DNA of 64,000 nucleotides from Bacteroidales bacterium (GCA_015061115.1 SUXE01000008.1:2098-66097), one strand, 5' to 3'; shown: positions 25,375 to 34,313, counted from the stretch's first letter. Program-made: numbers and translations. Notes: generated from the letters alone by a model not told the origin.

Positions 25375-26037
25375 TTATTTTCCGACTAAAAATTGCGTCA
25401 ACACATCCCATACGGCTATGATGTGGCAGATTGAACCCAACAGCACGAAGACGTGAAAGACAGTGTGCAGGTATGGCTTTTTGTAAAGAGCGTAGAACAC
25501 AGCTCCTGTGATATACATCACACCTTCAGCGATGATCCATGCGGATGCGATGGCTCCGGCAGAGTTCCAGAGTGGACCGAAGGCGACTACGACTGTCAAC
25601 CCCATCAGCACATAGCAGATGGTTTCAAAATGGCTGTGAGGCTTTAGTTTGACGAAGCTGAAGACTGTGCCGACGATGGCTGCAATCCAGATGAAGCAGA
25701 ACAGGCAAATTCCCCACGTCGGATATTTCTGCATGATGGCCAGAAGAGTTATGGGGGAGTAGCTTCCTGCAATATGCCAATAGATGGCAGCGTGGTCGAA
25801 TTTTCTCAATACCTGTTTGGCATGGCTTTCTTGTGGAAGCGCATGATAGAGGGTCGACGCGATGTATGAGCCCAACATACCGAAGAGATATAGACCGATT
25901 GACCATCCAGCCCAGGCGTCTCCTCCTTTTACACTCATTACAATAAAGATCACACCTATGACTACACCCATCAGGATGCCTACAGCGTGGGTGGAGGTGT
26001 TGGCTATCTCCTCGCCTTTGGAATATCTAGCTGCCAT
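25375..26037 (-). CDS. Hemolysin III / PAQR family membrane protein
   Basis: The 220-residue protein has seven membrane helices and the metal-site features of the hemolysin III/PAQR/ceramidase superfamily: SxxxH in ASTLYHALP, the Asp/His in KFDHAAIYWHIAGSY and HTVFHVFVLLGSICH at the C-terminus. It is full-length. The family is linked to membrane lipid homeostasis; haemolysis is only a historic name. Monocistronic as far as can be seen. Confidence 0.93.
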   Translation of the reverse strand: MAARYSKGEEIANTSTHAVGILMGVVIGVIFIVMSVKGGDAWAGWSIGLYLFGMLGSYIASTLYHALPQESHAKQVLRKFDHAAIYWHIAGSYSPITLLAIMQKYPTWGICLFCFIWIAAIVGTVFSFVKLKPHSHFETICYVLMGLTVVVAFGPLWNSAGAIASAWIIAEGVMYITGAVFYALYKKPYLHTVFHVFVLLGSICHIIAVWDVLTQFLVGK

Positions 26038-26317
26038 AACTGATAAATACTTAAAATTCGACTATCAATCATCCTTCATTCTCACAGGTCGTCTCTTTGA
26101 AGTATAAAGCTTACCATCTATCAGATAAAGTAGGTTTTCTAGTTCCGTTTCAGAGTCTCCTATTACAATGTTTCTTTTCGCAAAAAAGAATATTTTGTGT
26201 CATGAACGATTTTATGTCAAAGATAGCGGAATTATTTCATTTCACCAAATATTGGATTACACAAGTGTTGGTATTTGAATGTGTCTGAATGGCAGTCTGA
26301 AATATGAAATTTCAGTG

Positions 26318-27244
26318 TTATAGTTTGATCCCGTATTTGATGATTCCTTCAGAAAGCATTCCTTCCGGCATATATGCTTTCAGTGTGTCGACGATGGTGT
26401 TGAGCATACGTTGACGTATATAGTCTTCTTTAATGTAGATCGATACACGGCGCTGAGAGAGGTGGTCTCCTTCAATCTTCCTTATGTTCAGGCGTTGTTT
26501 TTCCGTTAGAAATGGAAGATGCATTTCAGGAATGATGGTATAGCCTCCATTCTCGTCTACAATGCGGATAAGAGTCTCGATGCTTCCTGCTTCGTAGATG
26601 CGGTGTCCTTTTGCGCGTGCTTTGCAGAATGAAAATGCACTGTCTCTCAAGCATTGTGCTTCCTTCATGATCCACATGCTTTCATGTTCAAGGTTTTCTG
26701 GTTTGAATACTGGCAGTTTCCGCCAACAACTTTCCGCAAGATAAACGAAGAACTTTTCTGTGTAAAGTGGAATTTCCAGCACTCCTTGTCGCATATTGTC
26801 GCTGATGGCAATACCTGCGTCGATCTCTCCCCTTAATAGGGCATCGAGCATGAAGTCGACTTTAAGTTCTTCGATTGACAAATCTACAGTGGGGTATAGT
26901 TTACGGTAGTGCTTGATGAATTTAGGAAGGATGTATGGGGCGACGGTGGGGCCGACCGAAAGATTCAGTTTTCCTCCTATCAGACCTTTGTCTTCCGACA
27001 GAATCTCACCTATCCTGTCTACTTCCATCAATACATTTTCTGCCTGACGTATGATCTTCATGCCGGCATCTGTTGGCGTGACTGATTTGTTTGAACGATC
27101 AAAGATACGGATGTCAAGCTCCTCTTCTAGTTTTACGATCATAGCGCTCAACGTCGGCTGAGTCACATTGCACGCATCCGCCGCTTTCGCAAAATTACGA
27201 AATCGGTTGACTGCAATAATATATCTAAGTTGCTGTAAATTCAT
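26318..27244 (-). CDS. oxyR: OxyR-type LysR regulator
   Basis: The 308-residue regulator has an N-terminal winged helix (MNLQQLRYIIAVNRFRNFAKAAD) and a LysR effector domain with two cysteines (residues near CLRDSAFSFC), the spacing expected for the peroxide-sensing disulfide of OxyR. It lies just downstream of rubrerythrin and thioredoxin on the same strand. ATAG-N7-CTAT dyads, the form bound by OxyR, occur upstream of trxA and of the rubredoxin gene. This points to a local peroxide-stress regulon. Confidence 0.88.
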   Translation of the reverse strand: MNLQQLRYIIAVNRFRNFAKAADACNVTQPTLSAMIVKLEEELDIRIFDRSNKSVTPTDAGMKIIRQAENVLMEVDRIGEILSEDKGLIGGKLNLSVGPTVAPYILPKFIKHYRKLYPTVDLSIEELKVDFMLDALLRGEIDAGIAISDNMRQGVLEIPLYTEKFFVYLAESCWRKLPVFKPENLEHESMWIMKEAQCLRDSAFSFCKARAKGHRIYEAGSIETLIRIVDENGGYTIIPEMHLPFLTEKQRLNIRKIEGDHLSQRRVSIYIKEDYIRQRMLNTIVDTLKAYMPEGMLSEGIIKYGIKL

Positions 27245-27307
27245 AAGTTAATCTGTACTATTAAAAAAACACTCCCTCCCTTTGAACAAGGGAAGGAGAG
27301 AATGATT

Positions 27308-27853
27308 TTAGAAGTTGTCGACGTGAACTTCAAAGTATGCTTGTGGATGAGCGCAAGTAGGGCATATCTCTGGAGCCTTTGTGCCGACTACGATGTGACC
27401 ACAGTTGCGGCATTCCCATACTTTGACCTCAGACTTCTCAAAAACCTGTGCTGTCTCAATGTTTTTCAAAAGAGCACGGTAACGCTCTTCGTGACGCTTT
27501 TCGATGGCTGCGACGAGACGGAACTTGGCAGCTAACTCTTTGAACCCTTCTTCCTCCGCTGTCTTTGCAAAGTTTTCATACATGTCTGTCCACTCGTAGT
27601 TTTCTCCCTCTGCTGCGGCAAGAAGGTTCTCAGAAGTGGATGGCATACCGTTGTGAAGCTCCTTGAACCACATCTTTGCATGCTCCTTCTCGTTGTCTGC
27701 TGTCTGCTGGAAGATAGCTGCTATCTGTTCGAAACCGTCTTTTTTTGCGCGAGATGCAAAGTAAGTGTACTTGTTGCGGGCCATTGATTCACCTGCGAAT
27801 GCTGCCTCTAGATTCTTCTCTGTTTGAGTGCCAGAATACTTGTTGTTTGCCAT
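27308..27853 (-). CDS. rbr: Rubrerythrin
   Basis: The 181-residue non-haem diiron peroxidase starts [14 protein letters not shown]; the open frame upstream (45 codons) overlaps the end of trxA and is not used. The ferritin-like domain has the Glu/His ligand motifs ([26 protein letters not shown]), and the C-terminal rubredoxin-like domain has CRNCGH and CPTCAHP. It reduces hydrogen peroxide in anaerobes. A -7 box (TAAATTTG, minus strand 27892-27899) lies just upstream, so it may have its own promoter besides read-through from trxA. Confidence 0.97.
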   Translation of the reverse strand: MANNKYSGTQTEKNLEAAFAGESMARNKYTYFASRAKKDGFEQIAAIFQQTADNEKEHAKMWFKELHNGMPSTSENLLAAAEGENYEWTDMYENFAKTAEEEGFKELAAKFRLVAAIEKRHEERYRALLKNIETAQVFEKSEVKVWECRNCGHIVVGTKAPEICPTCAHPQAYFEVHVDNF

Positions 27854-27924
27854 AGTTTTGCTTTTTAAGTTATTAATAAATAGTTTCGATTCAAATTTAG
27901 AAAGAAGAGACAGACGCCTGTTCT

Positions 27925-28221
27925 TTAAGAGAACTGTGCGATCAGACTCTTTAGCTCGTTGAGGCTCTTGGCTCCACTCTGACGCCATACAATCTCACCG
28001 TTCTTGAAGAGCATAAGTGTAGGTACCGACTGGATGTTGTATTGCATCGAAAGATCCTCGTTGTCGTCTACGTCTATCTTTAGGATGCGGATGCTGTCGC
28101 CCATCTCCCCTTTAAGTTGCTCCAATATTGGATGCATCATTTTGCAAGGTCCACACCATGTTGCAAAGAAATCAACCAATGTAAGCTTGTCGCTTTTGAT
28201 GATGTCGCTGAAATTTTCCAT
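27925..28221 (-). CDS. trxA: Thioredoxin
   Basis: The 98-residue protein has the active site WCGPC (Cys23, Cys26), the cis-proline SVPT and the C-terminal helix. It keeps cytoplasmic proteins reduced and probably feeds electrons to peroxidases. It lies upstream of rubrerythrin and oxyR on the same strand, with a -7 box at 28263-28270 and OxyR-type dyads further upstream (28314-28358). Confidence 0.96.
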   Translation of the reverse strand: MENFSDIIKSDKLTLVDFFATWCGPCKMMHPILEQLKGEMGDSIRILKIDVDDNEDLSMQYNIQSVPTLMLFKNGEIVWRQSGAKSLNELKSLIAQFS

Positions 28222-28262
28222 AATCGTAAGTTTTTAATGTTTGACTTTCGTTTTACCTGATG

Positions 28263-28270
28263 CAAAGGTA
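28263..28270 (-). promoter_or_regulatory. -7 promoter box of trxA
   Basis: The minus strand reads TACCTTTG, 42 bases upstream of the trxA start. Confidence 0.6.
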
Positions 28271-28313
28271 TGTTTTTGTTTATAGATGAACGAACAATTC
28301 CTTCTATGCGTTA

Positions 28314-28358
28314 ATAGATGATATCTATTGGTATGGTGCTTGTTTAGATGCTATCTAT
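28314..28358. promoter_or_regulatory. Tandem OxyR-like dyads upstream of trxA
   Basis: ATAG-N7-CTAT at 28314-28328 and TTAG-N7-CTAT at 28344-28358. In both, position 2 of the spacer is T and position 6 is A, as in the E. coli OxyR motif (ATAGntnnnanCTAT). The two are separated by 15 bases, longer than the usual 7. Confidence 0.55.
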
Positions 28359-28360
28359 AA

Positions 28361-28400
28361 AAAATGTCTCGATCCCTTAAATTAAGGAATGAGACATTTT
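28361..28400 (-). terminator. Terminator of rubredoxin gene
   Basis: AAATGTCTC and GAGACATTT arms with inner CTTAA/TTAAG pairing and a T-run on the minus strand; it ends 11 bases from the rubredoxin stop codon. Confidence 0.8.
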
Positions 28401-28410
28401 AACTGTATGA

Positions 28411-28575
28411 TTAATCTTCAACTTCAGAGAATTGATCTTTTCCTACAGAACATAGAGGACATTCAAAATCTTCTGGGACATTTTCCCATGGCGTGCCTGG
28501 TTCGATTCCAGCATCCGGAAATCCCACTTCTGGGTCGTACTCCCAACCGCATACGTCACATACATATTTAGCCAT
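28411..28575 (-). CDS. Rubredoxin
   Basis: The 54-residue electron-transfer protein has CDVCG (Cys6, Cys9) and CPLC (Cys39, Cys42), the four iron ligands, and the usual [14 protein letters not shown] segment. It donates electrons to rubrerythrin. The start MAKYVCDVC is the family's standard. Its promoter (28616-28647) overlaps an OxyR-like dyad, which supports peroxide control together with oxyR, trxA and rubrerythrin. It is short enough to be missed by automatic gene callers. Confidence 0.97.
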   Translation of the reverse strand: MAKYVCDVCGWEYDPEVGFPDAGIEPGTPWENVPEDFECPLCSVGKDQFSEVED

Positions 28576-28615
28576 AATTGTAAATTTAATGGTTAGTACT
28601 ATTTGTTGTCATTAG

Positions 28616-28647
28616 CAAATATAATATTTATATTGTTTTTCAACAAA
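28616..28647 (-). promoter_or_regulatory. Promoter of rubredoxin gene
   Basis: The minus strand has TATATTTG (28616-28623) with TTTG (28644-28647) 20 bases upstream. An OxyR-like dyad overlaps the -33 box. Confidence 0.65.
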
Positions 28648-28681
28648 TGATTTTGTCTATGTATATATAGAAAAAGTCTAT
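28646..28681. promoter_or_regulatory. OxyR-like dyads upstream of rubredoxin
   Basis: ATAG-N7-CTAT (28667-28681), preceded after 6 bases by CTAT (28657-28660) and a weaker upstream half near 28646. The arrangement is like an OxyR tetramer site with one degraded half-site. Confidence 0.4.
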
Positions 28682-28707
28682 TTTGAATATCCTGCGAAAT
28701 CAAGGAT

Positions 28708-30072
28708 TTACTCTCCGCACAAAATTCTGGCCTCATCAAAACCTTGTTTGATACGGTCGCCGATTCCTATGCCATCACGTAGGTTGCCTGCGATGCGAAG
28801 AGTAGGGTATTGAGCCTGTACTTTTTCGACAGCAGCTAGACGTGCGTCTGAAGATGCCTCATATTGAGGAATTGCATGTTCGTGACGGAACACTCTTATC
28901 TCATCAGCCTTTTTGTTTTTGTCATATTTTAGCATGTCGTTGAGAGTCTCGTTCACCAAGTTGACGAATTCTTCATCTGTCTTGTTGAGCATCTCAGGAT
29001 GACGTCTTCCACCAATGAAATATGCCATTGTCGCACCTGGTTTAGGACAGCGTCCCTCGAAACATGCCGACGGGAATAGAATACCGAGCACCTGTTTCTT
29101 CTCTTTTGAAGGAACCAATCCTCCGAAAGCTAGCCATTGGTTGTCACCACAATCTTTTATGCCGACGCCGACCTGTACGACCGGAGCATAGTAGAGATTG
29201 CTGAGATCATCCATCGTCTCCTTCTCAATGAAAGGCAATAGGCTTGGCAATGAATAAGCTCCACATGTAGTGACTACTTTCGACGCGTTGATCTGACGCT
29301 GCTCGCCATCTTTGTTGAATGTGATCTGCCAACCGTCGCCTTCTGGCATGATTTTTATATCAAGAGCACTTGTGATAAAATGTTCCTGGCCGATAGCGTC
29401 AACAAGGGCGTTGACAAGATTTGAAAAACCTCCACGGGCAGAGAAAACTTTTTTTGTGGCTTTGCGATCACGTTCAGTCTTAGGAAGTTTTGCTTTAGCG
29501 ATCGCACCTCTGATGAACGAACCGTAGTCTTGCTCCAGATTATATAGTTTTGGTAGGGCAAGACGTGCAGGAAGTTTGTATGGATCACCTGCGTAAACAC
29601 CCGAAAGGAATGGGTCGACGGCATATTCCACATATGATTTTCCTAAGCGGCGTTCCGCCAAAGAACCGATTGATTCGTATGGATCGTTGCCCTTCTTACG
29701 CCATGGCTCACCTAGAATACGGATTTTATCATACCATTTGAACAATGGAGTCTTTAGTGCGCTGGCAAGACTTGAAGGAAGAGCGTGGAATTTATCTCCT
29801 TTCCAGATGAGACGTCGTTTGCTTGATTCAAGAGCAGTCTCCAGTTCACAAGCCCCATTCAGTTGCTCAAACAGTTCCGCCACCTCAGGATGTTTCACCA
29901 CACCTGTGTTTGGGCCAGACTCAAAGATGAAATCTCCAATATGTTGAGAGTTGATCTGTCCTCCTATACGATCTTGGCATTCAAGCACTGTAACATTAGC
30001 TCCACGTCTTTTCAATTGAAAAGCACATGTCAAGCCTGTTATTCCCGCACCTATAACTACTACGTTGTCCAT
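28708..30072 (-). CDS. hemG: Protoporphyrinogen oxidase
   Basis: The 454-residue flavoprotein oxidises protoporphyrinogen IX. It has an N-terminal FAD Rossmann motif GAGITGLTCAFQLKRRG, the characteristic GGRRHPEM segment near residue 350 and the C-terminal FAD-binding segment IAGNLRDGIGIGDRIKQG. It belongs to the oxygen-dependent hemY-type family, although this is an anaerobe-like genome. It is 12 bases downstream of hemN on the same strand, so the two haem genes form an operon. Confidence 0.94.
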   Translation of the reverse strand: MDNVVVIGAGITGLTCAFQLKRRGANVTVLECQDRIGGQINSQHIGDFIFESGPNTGVVKHPEVAELFEQLNGACELETALESSKRRLIWKGDKFHALPSSLASALKTPLFKWYDKIRILGEPWRKKGNDPYESIGSLAERRLGKSYVEYAVDPFLSGVYAGDPYKLPARLALPKLYNLEQDYGSFIRGAIAKAKLPKTERDRKATKKVFSARGGFSNLVNALVDAIGQEHFITSALDIKIMPEGDGWQITFNKDGEQRQINASKVVTTCGAYSLPSLLPFIEKETMDDLSNLYYAPVVQVGVGIKDCGDNQWLAFGGLVPSKEKKQVLGILFPSACFEGRCPKPGATMAYFIGGRRHPEMLNKTDEEFVNLVNETLNDMLKYDKNKKADEIRVFRHEHAIPQYEASSDARLAAVEKVQAQYPTLRIAGNLRDGIGIGDRIKQGFDEARILCGE

Positions 30073-30084
30073 TATTATCGTTAA

Positions 30085-31452
30085 TTATATCGGTTTTGAA
30101 AATTTCTTATCTGTGTTTTGCATCAATGGGTCGAGTGCCGCAGCGACATTTCTTACGAATGGATGTCCTTGTTGAGTCATTGAGATGCCATCTGATGTCA
30201 TTTTGATAATTCCGTCAGTCTCCATTTCTCTCAACTGAGCTTCGTCGTAATGGATGGCAGCCTTCAGCTCACTGATTGATATTGAGAGTGTATCCGCGAT
30301 CTCATTCCAGTTGATACGGTAGTTGCACATCATTCGTTCGATCACCTCTTTGGCGAGTCGTTCTTTTGGTGTGAGCTGGTATCCTTTGCGGACAGACAAT
30401 TCGCCAGAAAGCGTGGTGCTGATATACTCTTCTATGTCTTTTGTGTTTTGAGCGTATGTGGAGTCGAGCTGGCTGATACCTGTGGCTCCAAATGCGTAAA
30501 CCTGACCTGTAGTGCGTCGTGTGCAGTATCCTTGGAAATTACGGTGGAGCAATCCCTGCTCGAGAGCTTTGTATAGTTCATCCTCCGGCAACACGAAATG
30601 GTCGAGTCCGATTGATTTGTATCCGGCTTCATGCAGTAGATTGGCAGCCGTGTCGTACATCTGCTGCTTTACTTCAGGTTGAGGCAGACCATGTTTCTCA
30701 AGCACTTGTTGACGCTTGAAAACCCACGGCACATGACCATAACTGAATGTGACCAGACGGTCGGGATGCAGTTTGATTGCCAGCTCAATATTCTTTGCAA
30801 ATGATTCTGGAGTCTGGTATGGCAGACCAAACAGAAAATCCATGTTGACAGTCGCACCTGCATTGCGGAGAATACCCATGATGGTTTCTAATGGCAGGTT
30901 CGACGGTGTTCTGCCGACTGTCTTTAGGACCTTCTCGTCGAGATCCTGAACGCCAATAGAAAAACGGTTGAAATGACTGTTAGTCAGATTTGTCCAGTCT
31001 TCCTCTGTAAGATAACCCGGGTGACATTCGATGGCGATCTCCGGCTTTTCTATGGTAGGGAAAAGAGACAACAGGTGTTCGTTGATCTCTTTCAAGACAG
31101 AAGTCGGCATTGCTGTGGGACTGCCTCCGCCAAAATGGATCTGGCTGATAGGACGAGTCTTGTCTATATGTGCTGTTACTAGATCTATCTCCTTATGTAT
31201 TGCGTCGATGTATTTGGTTACAGTATCTCCAGCACTAGGCATGATGTAGGAGTTGCAACCGCAATAGTGGCACAGACGCTTGCAGAAAGGCATGTGCAGA
31301 TAGAATGAGAGTTTGTTTGATCCCTCTCCGTTGGAACGGGCCACCGCCTCCAGATAATCAGAGGACTGTAATTCGTGGAAATAATTAGCCGGTGGATAAC
31401 TCGTATATCGAGGCACCGACACGTTGTATTTATCAATTATATTGCTCATCAA
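30085..31452 (-). CDS. hemN: Oxygen-independent coproporphyrinogen III oxidase
   Basis: The 455-residue radical SAM enzyme decarboxylates coproporphyrinogen III. The [4Fe-4S] motif CKRLCHYCGCN is present, with the extra cysteine that marks HemN itself rather than HemW, followed by GGGSPT. The C-terminal domain (LRLRKGYQLTPKERL-like) is intact. It precedes hemG in an operon. A -7-like box (TATTTTTG, minus strand 31537-31544) lies about 85 bases upstream. Confidence 0.95.
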   Translation of the reverse strand: MMSNIIDKYNVSVPRYTSYPPANYFHELQSSDYLEAVARSNGEGSNKLSFYLHMPFCKRLCHYCGCNSYIMPSAGDTVTKYIDAIHKEIDLVTAHIDKTRPISQIHFGGGSPTAMPTSVLKEINEHLLSLFPTIEKPEIAIECHPGYLTEEDWTNLTNSHFNRFSIGVQDLDEKVLKTVGRTPSNLPLETIMGILRNAGATVNMDFLFGLPYQTPESFAKNIELAIKLHPDRLVTFSYGHVPWVFKRQQVLEKHGLPQPEVKQQMYDTAANLLHEAGYKSIGLDHFVLPEDELYKALEQGLLHRNFQGYCTRRTTGQVYAFGATGISQLDSTYAQNTKDIEEYISTTLSGELSVRKGYQLTPKERLAKEVIERMMCNYRINWNEIADTLSISISELKAAIHYDEAQLREMETDGIIKMTSDGISMTQQGHPFVRNVAAALDPLMQNTDKKFSKPI

Positions 31453-31606
31453 CCCGTTTTGTTTAATTGTCGTAATTGTCTGGATTTAATTGAGGTGGCA
31501 AACATGGTGTTGTTTGCTATGGATGCCAGACATTCGCAAAAATACTCATTTTTTTGCGCATATCTAAACTAACGGGAACAATTTTTCCCCTACCTACCTA
31601 TATGTA

Positions 31607-31702
31607 ACGCCTGACGGCGTAGAATTGAATTTATTTGTTCATGTTAAACGCCTGACGATGTAGAGTGGAACTTATCTGTCCATGCTAAACGCCTGACGGC
31701 GT
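31607..31702. repeat. Three direct repeats containing a small palindrome
   Basis: ACGCCTGACGGCGT occurs at 31607-31620, with one variant (ACGCCTGACGATGT) at 31648-31661 and again at 31689-31702; spacing is exactly 41 bases. Each core is a hairpin (ACGCC/GGCGT) and the surrounding bases are also related. The third copy abuts the end of marR. Confidence 0.8.
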
Positions 31703-31718
31703 AAATAGAAATTTACGC

Positions 31719-32180
31719 CTAGCGGGGTTGGTCCTTCTCAATGTTGGAAAAGACATTTATGAACTTGTCGAGCAGAGGCACCATCGCTTGCAACTCCTCT
31801 ATGCTCATGCCGTTTCCCATTATCTTTTGAGCAAGACAGTTCGGAACATCCTTCATTTTATCCTCCAATCGTTTGCCTTCTCCTGTCAGAGAGATTATGC
31901 GTTGACGGGAGTCTGCCTGACTTTTCTGTCTGACAATGAGACCTTGCTTCTCCATGCGTTGTAGCAGGGGAGTGACAGTGTTAGTCTCAAGGTTTAGACG
32001 CTCCGTTATCTCACTGATTATTCGGTTGTCTTTCTCCCAAAGCAACATCATAACCAAGTATTGTGGATAGGTGATTCCAAACTCCTTGAAATATGGAGTG
32101 TATGAAGACGTGACCAATCGTGCCGCCGTATATAAACGGAAGCACAATTGATTGTCTAATTTTAACTGAGGAAATGCCAT
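31719..32180 (-). CDS. MarR/OhrR-type transcriptional regulator
   Basis: The 153-residue protein is a MarR family repressor with a winged helix (ITYPQYLVMMLLWEKD, LNLETNTVTPLLQRMEKQGL). Cys13 (DNQLCFRLY) lies at the position of the OhrR/MgrA reactive cysteine, so an organic-peroxide or oxidant sensor is possible. The target genes are unknown. It lies 66 bases from the end of the next minus-strand gene. Confidence 0.9.
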   Translation of the reverse strand: MAFPQLKLDNQLCFRLYTAARLVTSSYTPYFKEFGITYPQYLVMMLLWEKDNRIISEITERLNLETNTVTPLLQRMEKQGLIVRQKSQADSRQRIISLTGEGKRLEDKMKDVPNCLAQKIMGNGMSIEELQAMVPLLDKFINVFSNIEKDQPR

Positions 32181-32246
32181 AATTTATCGTTCGTATTTTT
32201 AGTTAGAAGCTAATCATCAAACTTCAATCATCAACACTTTAACTTC

Positions 32247-32438
32247 TTATTTGTCGAGATTGTATTTTTCTCGCATATATGCACGCTCTTCTTCAGAAAG
32301 GGAGTTCATGTACCCTTTCCAACCAGGACAGAAATTGATATGCCAACGCCAGAATCTTCCCAATAAAGATTTAGGGTCGTTGTCGTATTTTGCACGCAGT
32401 TTACAGTTCGCGCATGGTTTTTCGTTTTGTTTTGCCAT
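32247..32438 (-). CDS. Small cysteine-motif protein (63 aa)
   Basis: The 63-residue protein has CANCKLR near residue 9 and a further Cys (FCPGWK), so it may bind metal. The basic-aromatic segment FWRWHINFCPGWKGYMNSL is conserved in appearance with uncharacterised Bacteroidota proteins. It is third in a run of three small genes upstream of marR. Function unknown. Confidence 0.75.
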   Translation of the reverse strand: MAKQNEKPCANCKLRAKYDNDPKSLLGRFWRWHINFCPGWKGYMNSLSEEERAYMREKYNLDK

Positions 32439-32450
32439 AACTTTTCCTTT

Positions 32451-32714
32451 TTATGTTAATTGTTGTTTTTTACGATTCTTAAAAAAATCCTTGATGCGTT
32501 TCACTCCTTCTACACCGATTATGGATAACCCTCCATATTGGAATGTCTTGGCCAATCCGAAGAAAATAAACCATAAAACTCCTTTCGTCGCATTGCTTAT
32601 GGGAAGAGCCATCTGAGCGAAGGAGATTATATAGCATGGGACGCATAAAGCAAGAATGATCACCCCTGTGCGGAATGAAAATCTGCTGAGAAATTTTTGA
32701 ATACGTTCTTTCAT
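32451..32714 (-). CDS. Small membrane protein (87 aa)
   Basis: Starting at MKERIQKFLSRF, the 87-residue protein has two membrane helices (about residues 16-38 and 47-67) and a basic C-terminus. An upstream TTG would give ten extra residues but the ATG is preferred. It lies 12 bases before the 63-aa gene and 23 bases after the 44-aa gene. Function unknown. Confidence 0.65.
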   Translation of the reverse strand: MKERIQKFLSRFSFRTGVIILALCVPCYIISFAQMALPISNATKGVLWFIFFGLAKTFQYGGLSIIGVEGVKRIKDFFKNRKKQQLT

Positions 32715-32737
32715 TTGTTCGTATAGTTTTGTGATTC

Positions 32738-32872
32738 TTACCAATGTGTCACCATATCTGCCTCGTCAAGACGCATGGCTTCATGCTTTGGGTATTCTTC
32801 CTCAAATACATCTCTGCCAGCAATCTCTCCTTGCAGTGCATCTTGTATATCTGTCTTTTTTAGTTTTGCCAT
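32738..32872 (-). CDS. Small acidic protein (44 aa)
   Basis: The 44-residue ORF (MAKLKKTDIQDALQGEI...) is charged, has no hydrophobic segment and begins the small-gene run just downstream of a strong -7 box. It resembles short Bacteroidota proteins with no known role. Its correct reading frame, start codon and operon position support it as real. Confidence 0.55.
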   Translation of the reverse strand: MAKLKKTDIQDALQGEIAGRDVFEEEYPKHEAMRLDEADMVTHW

Positions 32873-32937
32873 GTCGTATGCGATTTAATTTGTTGACACT
32901 TTAACATATAAATATGTTTGTTACCCTTTCGATGTTG

Positions 32938-32945
32938 CAAATATA
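32938..32945 (-). promoter_or_regulatory. -7 promoter box of the small-gene run
   Basis: The minus strand reads TATATTTG, about 65 bases upstream of the 44-aa gene. Bases 32946-33145 hold no gene that I can support. Confidence 0.6.
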
Positions 32946-33145
32946 CAATTATTTTTAATATATCGCACACGATGTAATGAAATTTATGATTTTTTTCGCC
33001 CGTGTTTGTGAGCAGTGGCAGATACTTTCTATTTTTTGTAGGTAGAGACACTGTATTGTGACGCCTCTTGGGAATGTTGGGGGAGAGATGGTTTTAATCA
33101 AGCGGTGAAATTTCAAAAATGAGAAACTTGGATTGATGTAATAAA

Positions 33146-33177
33146 AATATGGCAACCATTTACGGGTTGCCATATTT
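33146..33177 (-). terminator. Terminator of the Rpn-type nuclease gene
   Basis: AAATATGGCAACC and GGTTGCCATATTT pair perfectly around a 7-base loop, with T-rich sequence on the minus strand. Confidence 0.8.
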
Positions 33178-33179
33178 CA

Positions 33180-34106
33180 TTATAGTTTTTCTACTTCTTC
33201 CAAAGAAAGTTTTGTCATTTTGACAATAATCGCAATGTCCAAACCTTCTTTTTTCATGTCGGTTGCAATTTGGATTGCTTTGTCATGTTCTCCTTCCTTT
33301 TTCCCTTCTCTGCGACCTTTCTCCAGTCCTTCTTTACGTCCTTTCTCCATGCCTTCCTCCATGCCCTTCTCCATGCCCTTCTCCATGCCGATCTTGTATC
33401 CTAGCTCTTCCATGTCAACTTCATCCTCAAGGCGTTTCATGCTGGCCTCGTAGACGTCTCTCTCCTCATCGGTGAGCGCGGCCACTTTTGCCTTTTCCAG
33501 CAGACGCAGCAATCCCTCGTCTGCTCGCTCGTATACTGATTGGTGTATATTGTCCATATCTCCTAGGTTTTTGAAGAAATTAATCCAGATATCTTTTGTT
33601 GTGATGTTTTCGGCATCAAACTTGAATTTCGGCAAATTTATGAAATATTTTCGATGTCTGTCCCAAAATATCTCACCGGTTTTCACATTGCACTCCGCTG
33701 TGCATGTGATCGCATCGTTCAGTCCAGCCAAACCGTCACCCATAATGAAGATGCCGATGATTCGTGTGATGTCGTTTTCCATTTTTCCCCATTCTATTCC
33801 ACGTCTAATCTTCTTACTCATAAGATTGAAAATGTAGAAGTTGGCACGTGTCTTGAAAAACTTTTGATACGAGTTCTGCATCTCTATCAGGATAGAGTCT
33901 CCTGTCTCTGTGGTGCAGTGGAGGTCGAACGTAACGCCCCGCTGATTAATGGCATCTCGTGGCATCTCCACGTTTTCAAATGTCACACTTGTGATTTTCT
34001 CCACGTCTCCCTCTAAGAGAGCATTCAGAAATGATTTCATGATAATCGGGTCTGACATACAGTACTTGAACCCGAAATCACATCGTAAGTCGATGTATTT
34101 TCCCAT
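33180..34106 (-). CDS. Rpn family PD-(D/E)XK nuclease / transposase-like protein
   Basis: The 308-residue protein begins MGKYIDLRCDFGFKYCMSDP, the typical start of Rpn/YhgA-like (PDDEXK_2) proteins, with DxGFK near residue 10 and a nuclease core with FDLHC and ExQ (LIEMQNSY). Near residues 235-270 it has a run of Gly-Met-Glu-Lys/Arg repeats (at least seven units), which would be a highly charged helix. The family includes recombination-promoting nucleases. The start was chosen at the standard motif; the frame is open 12 codons upstream. The DxxE/K active-site pattern is partial (ExQ), as in many Rpn proteins. Confidence 0.9.
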   Translation of the reverse strand: MGKYIDLRCDFGFKYCMSDPIIMKSFLNALLEGDVEKITSVTFENVEMPRDAINQRGVTFDLHCTTETGDSILIEMQNSYQKFFKTRANFYIFNLMSKKIRRGIEWGKMENDITRIIGIFIMGDGLAGLNDAITCTAECNVKTGEIFWDRHRKYFINLPKFKFDAENITTKDIWINFFKNLGDMDNIHQSVYERADEGLLRLLEKAKVAALTDEERDVYEASMKRLEDEVDMEELGYKIGMEKGMEKGMEEGMEKGRKEGLEKGRREGKKEGEHDKAIQIATDMKKEGLDIAIIVKMTKLSLEEVEKL

Positions 34107-34313
34107 TTTATTTTTGTTTTTAATTTGTACTGTTTTGTGCAATCTGATAGACTAAACAAAACTTTTTCGGATGCAAATATATAAAAAAATCAAAACCTGA
34201 CATCAAATTTTCTCAAATGAAGAATTGATAGAAACTGTGCCATTTCTAAAATAACATCATTGTCTGTTAAGGAAAAATTCTTTAGATGTAAAGAAAGTCT
34301 TATGTCTGTCAAC

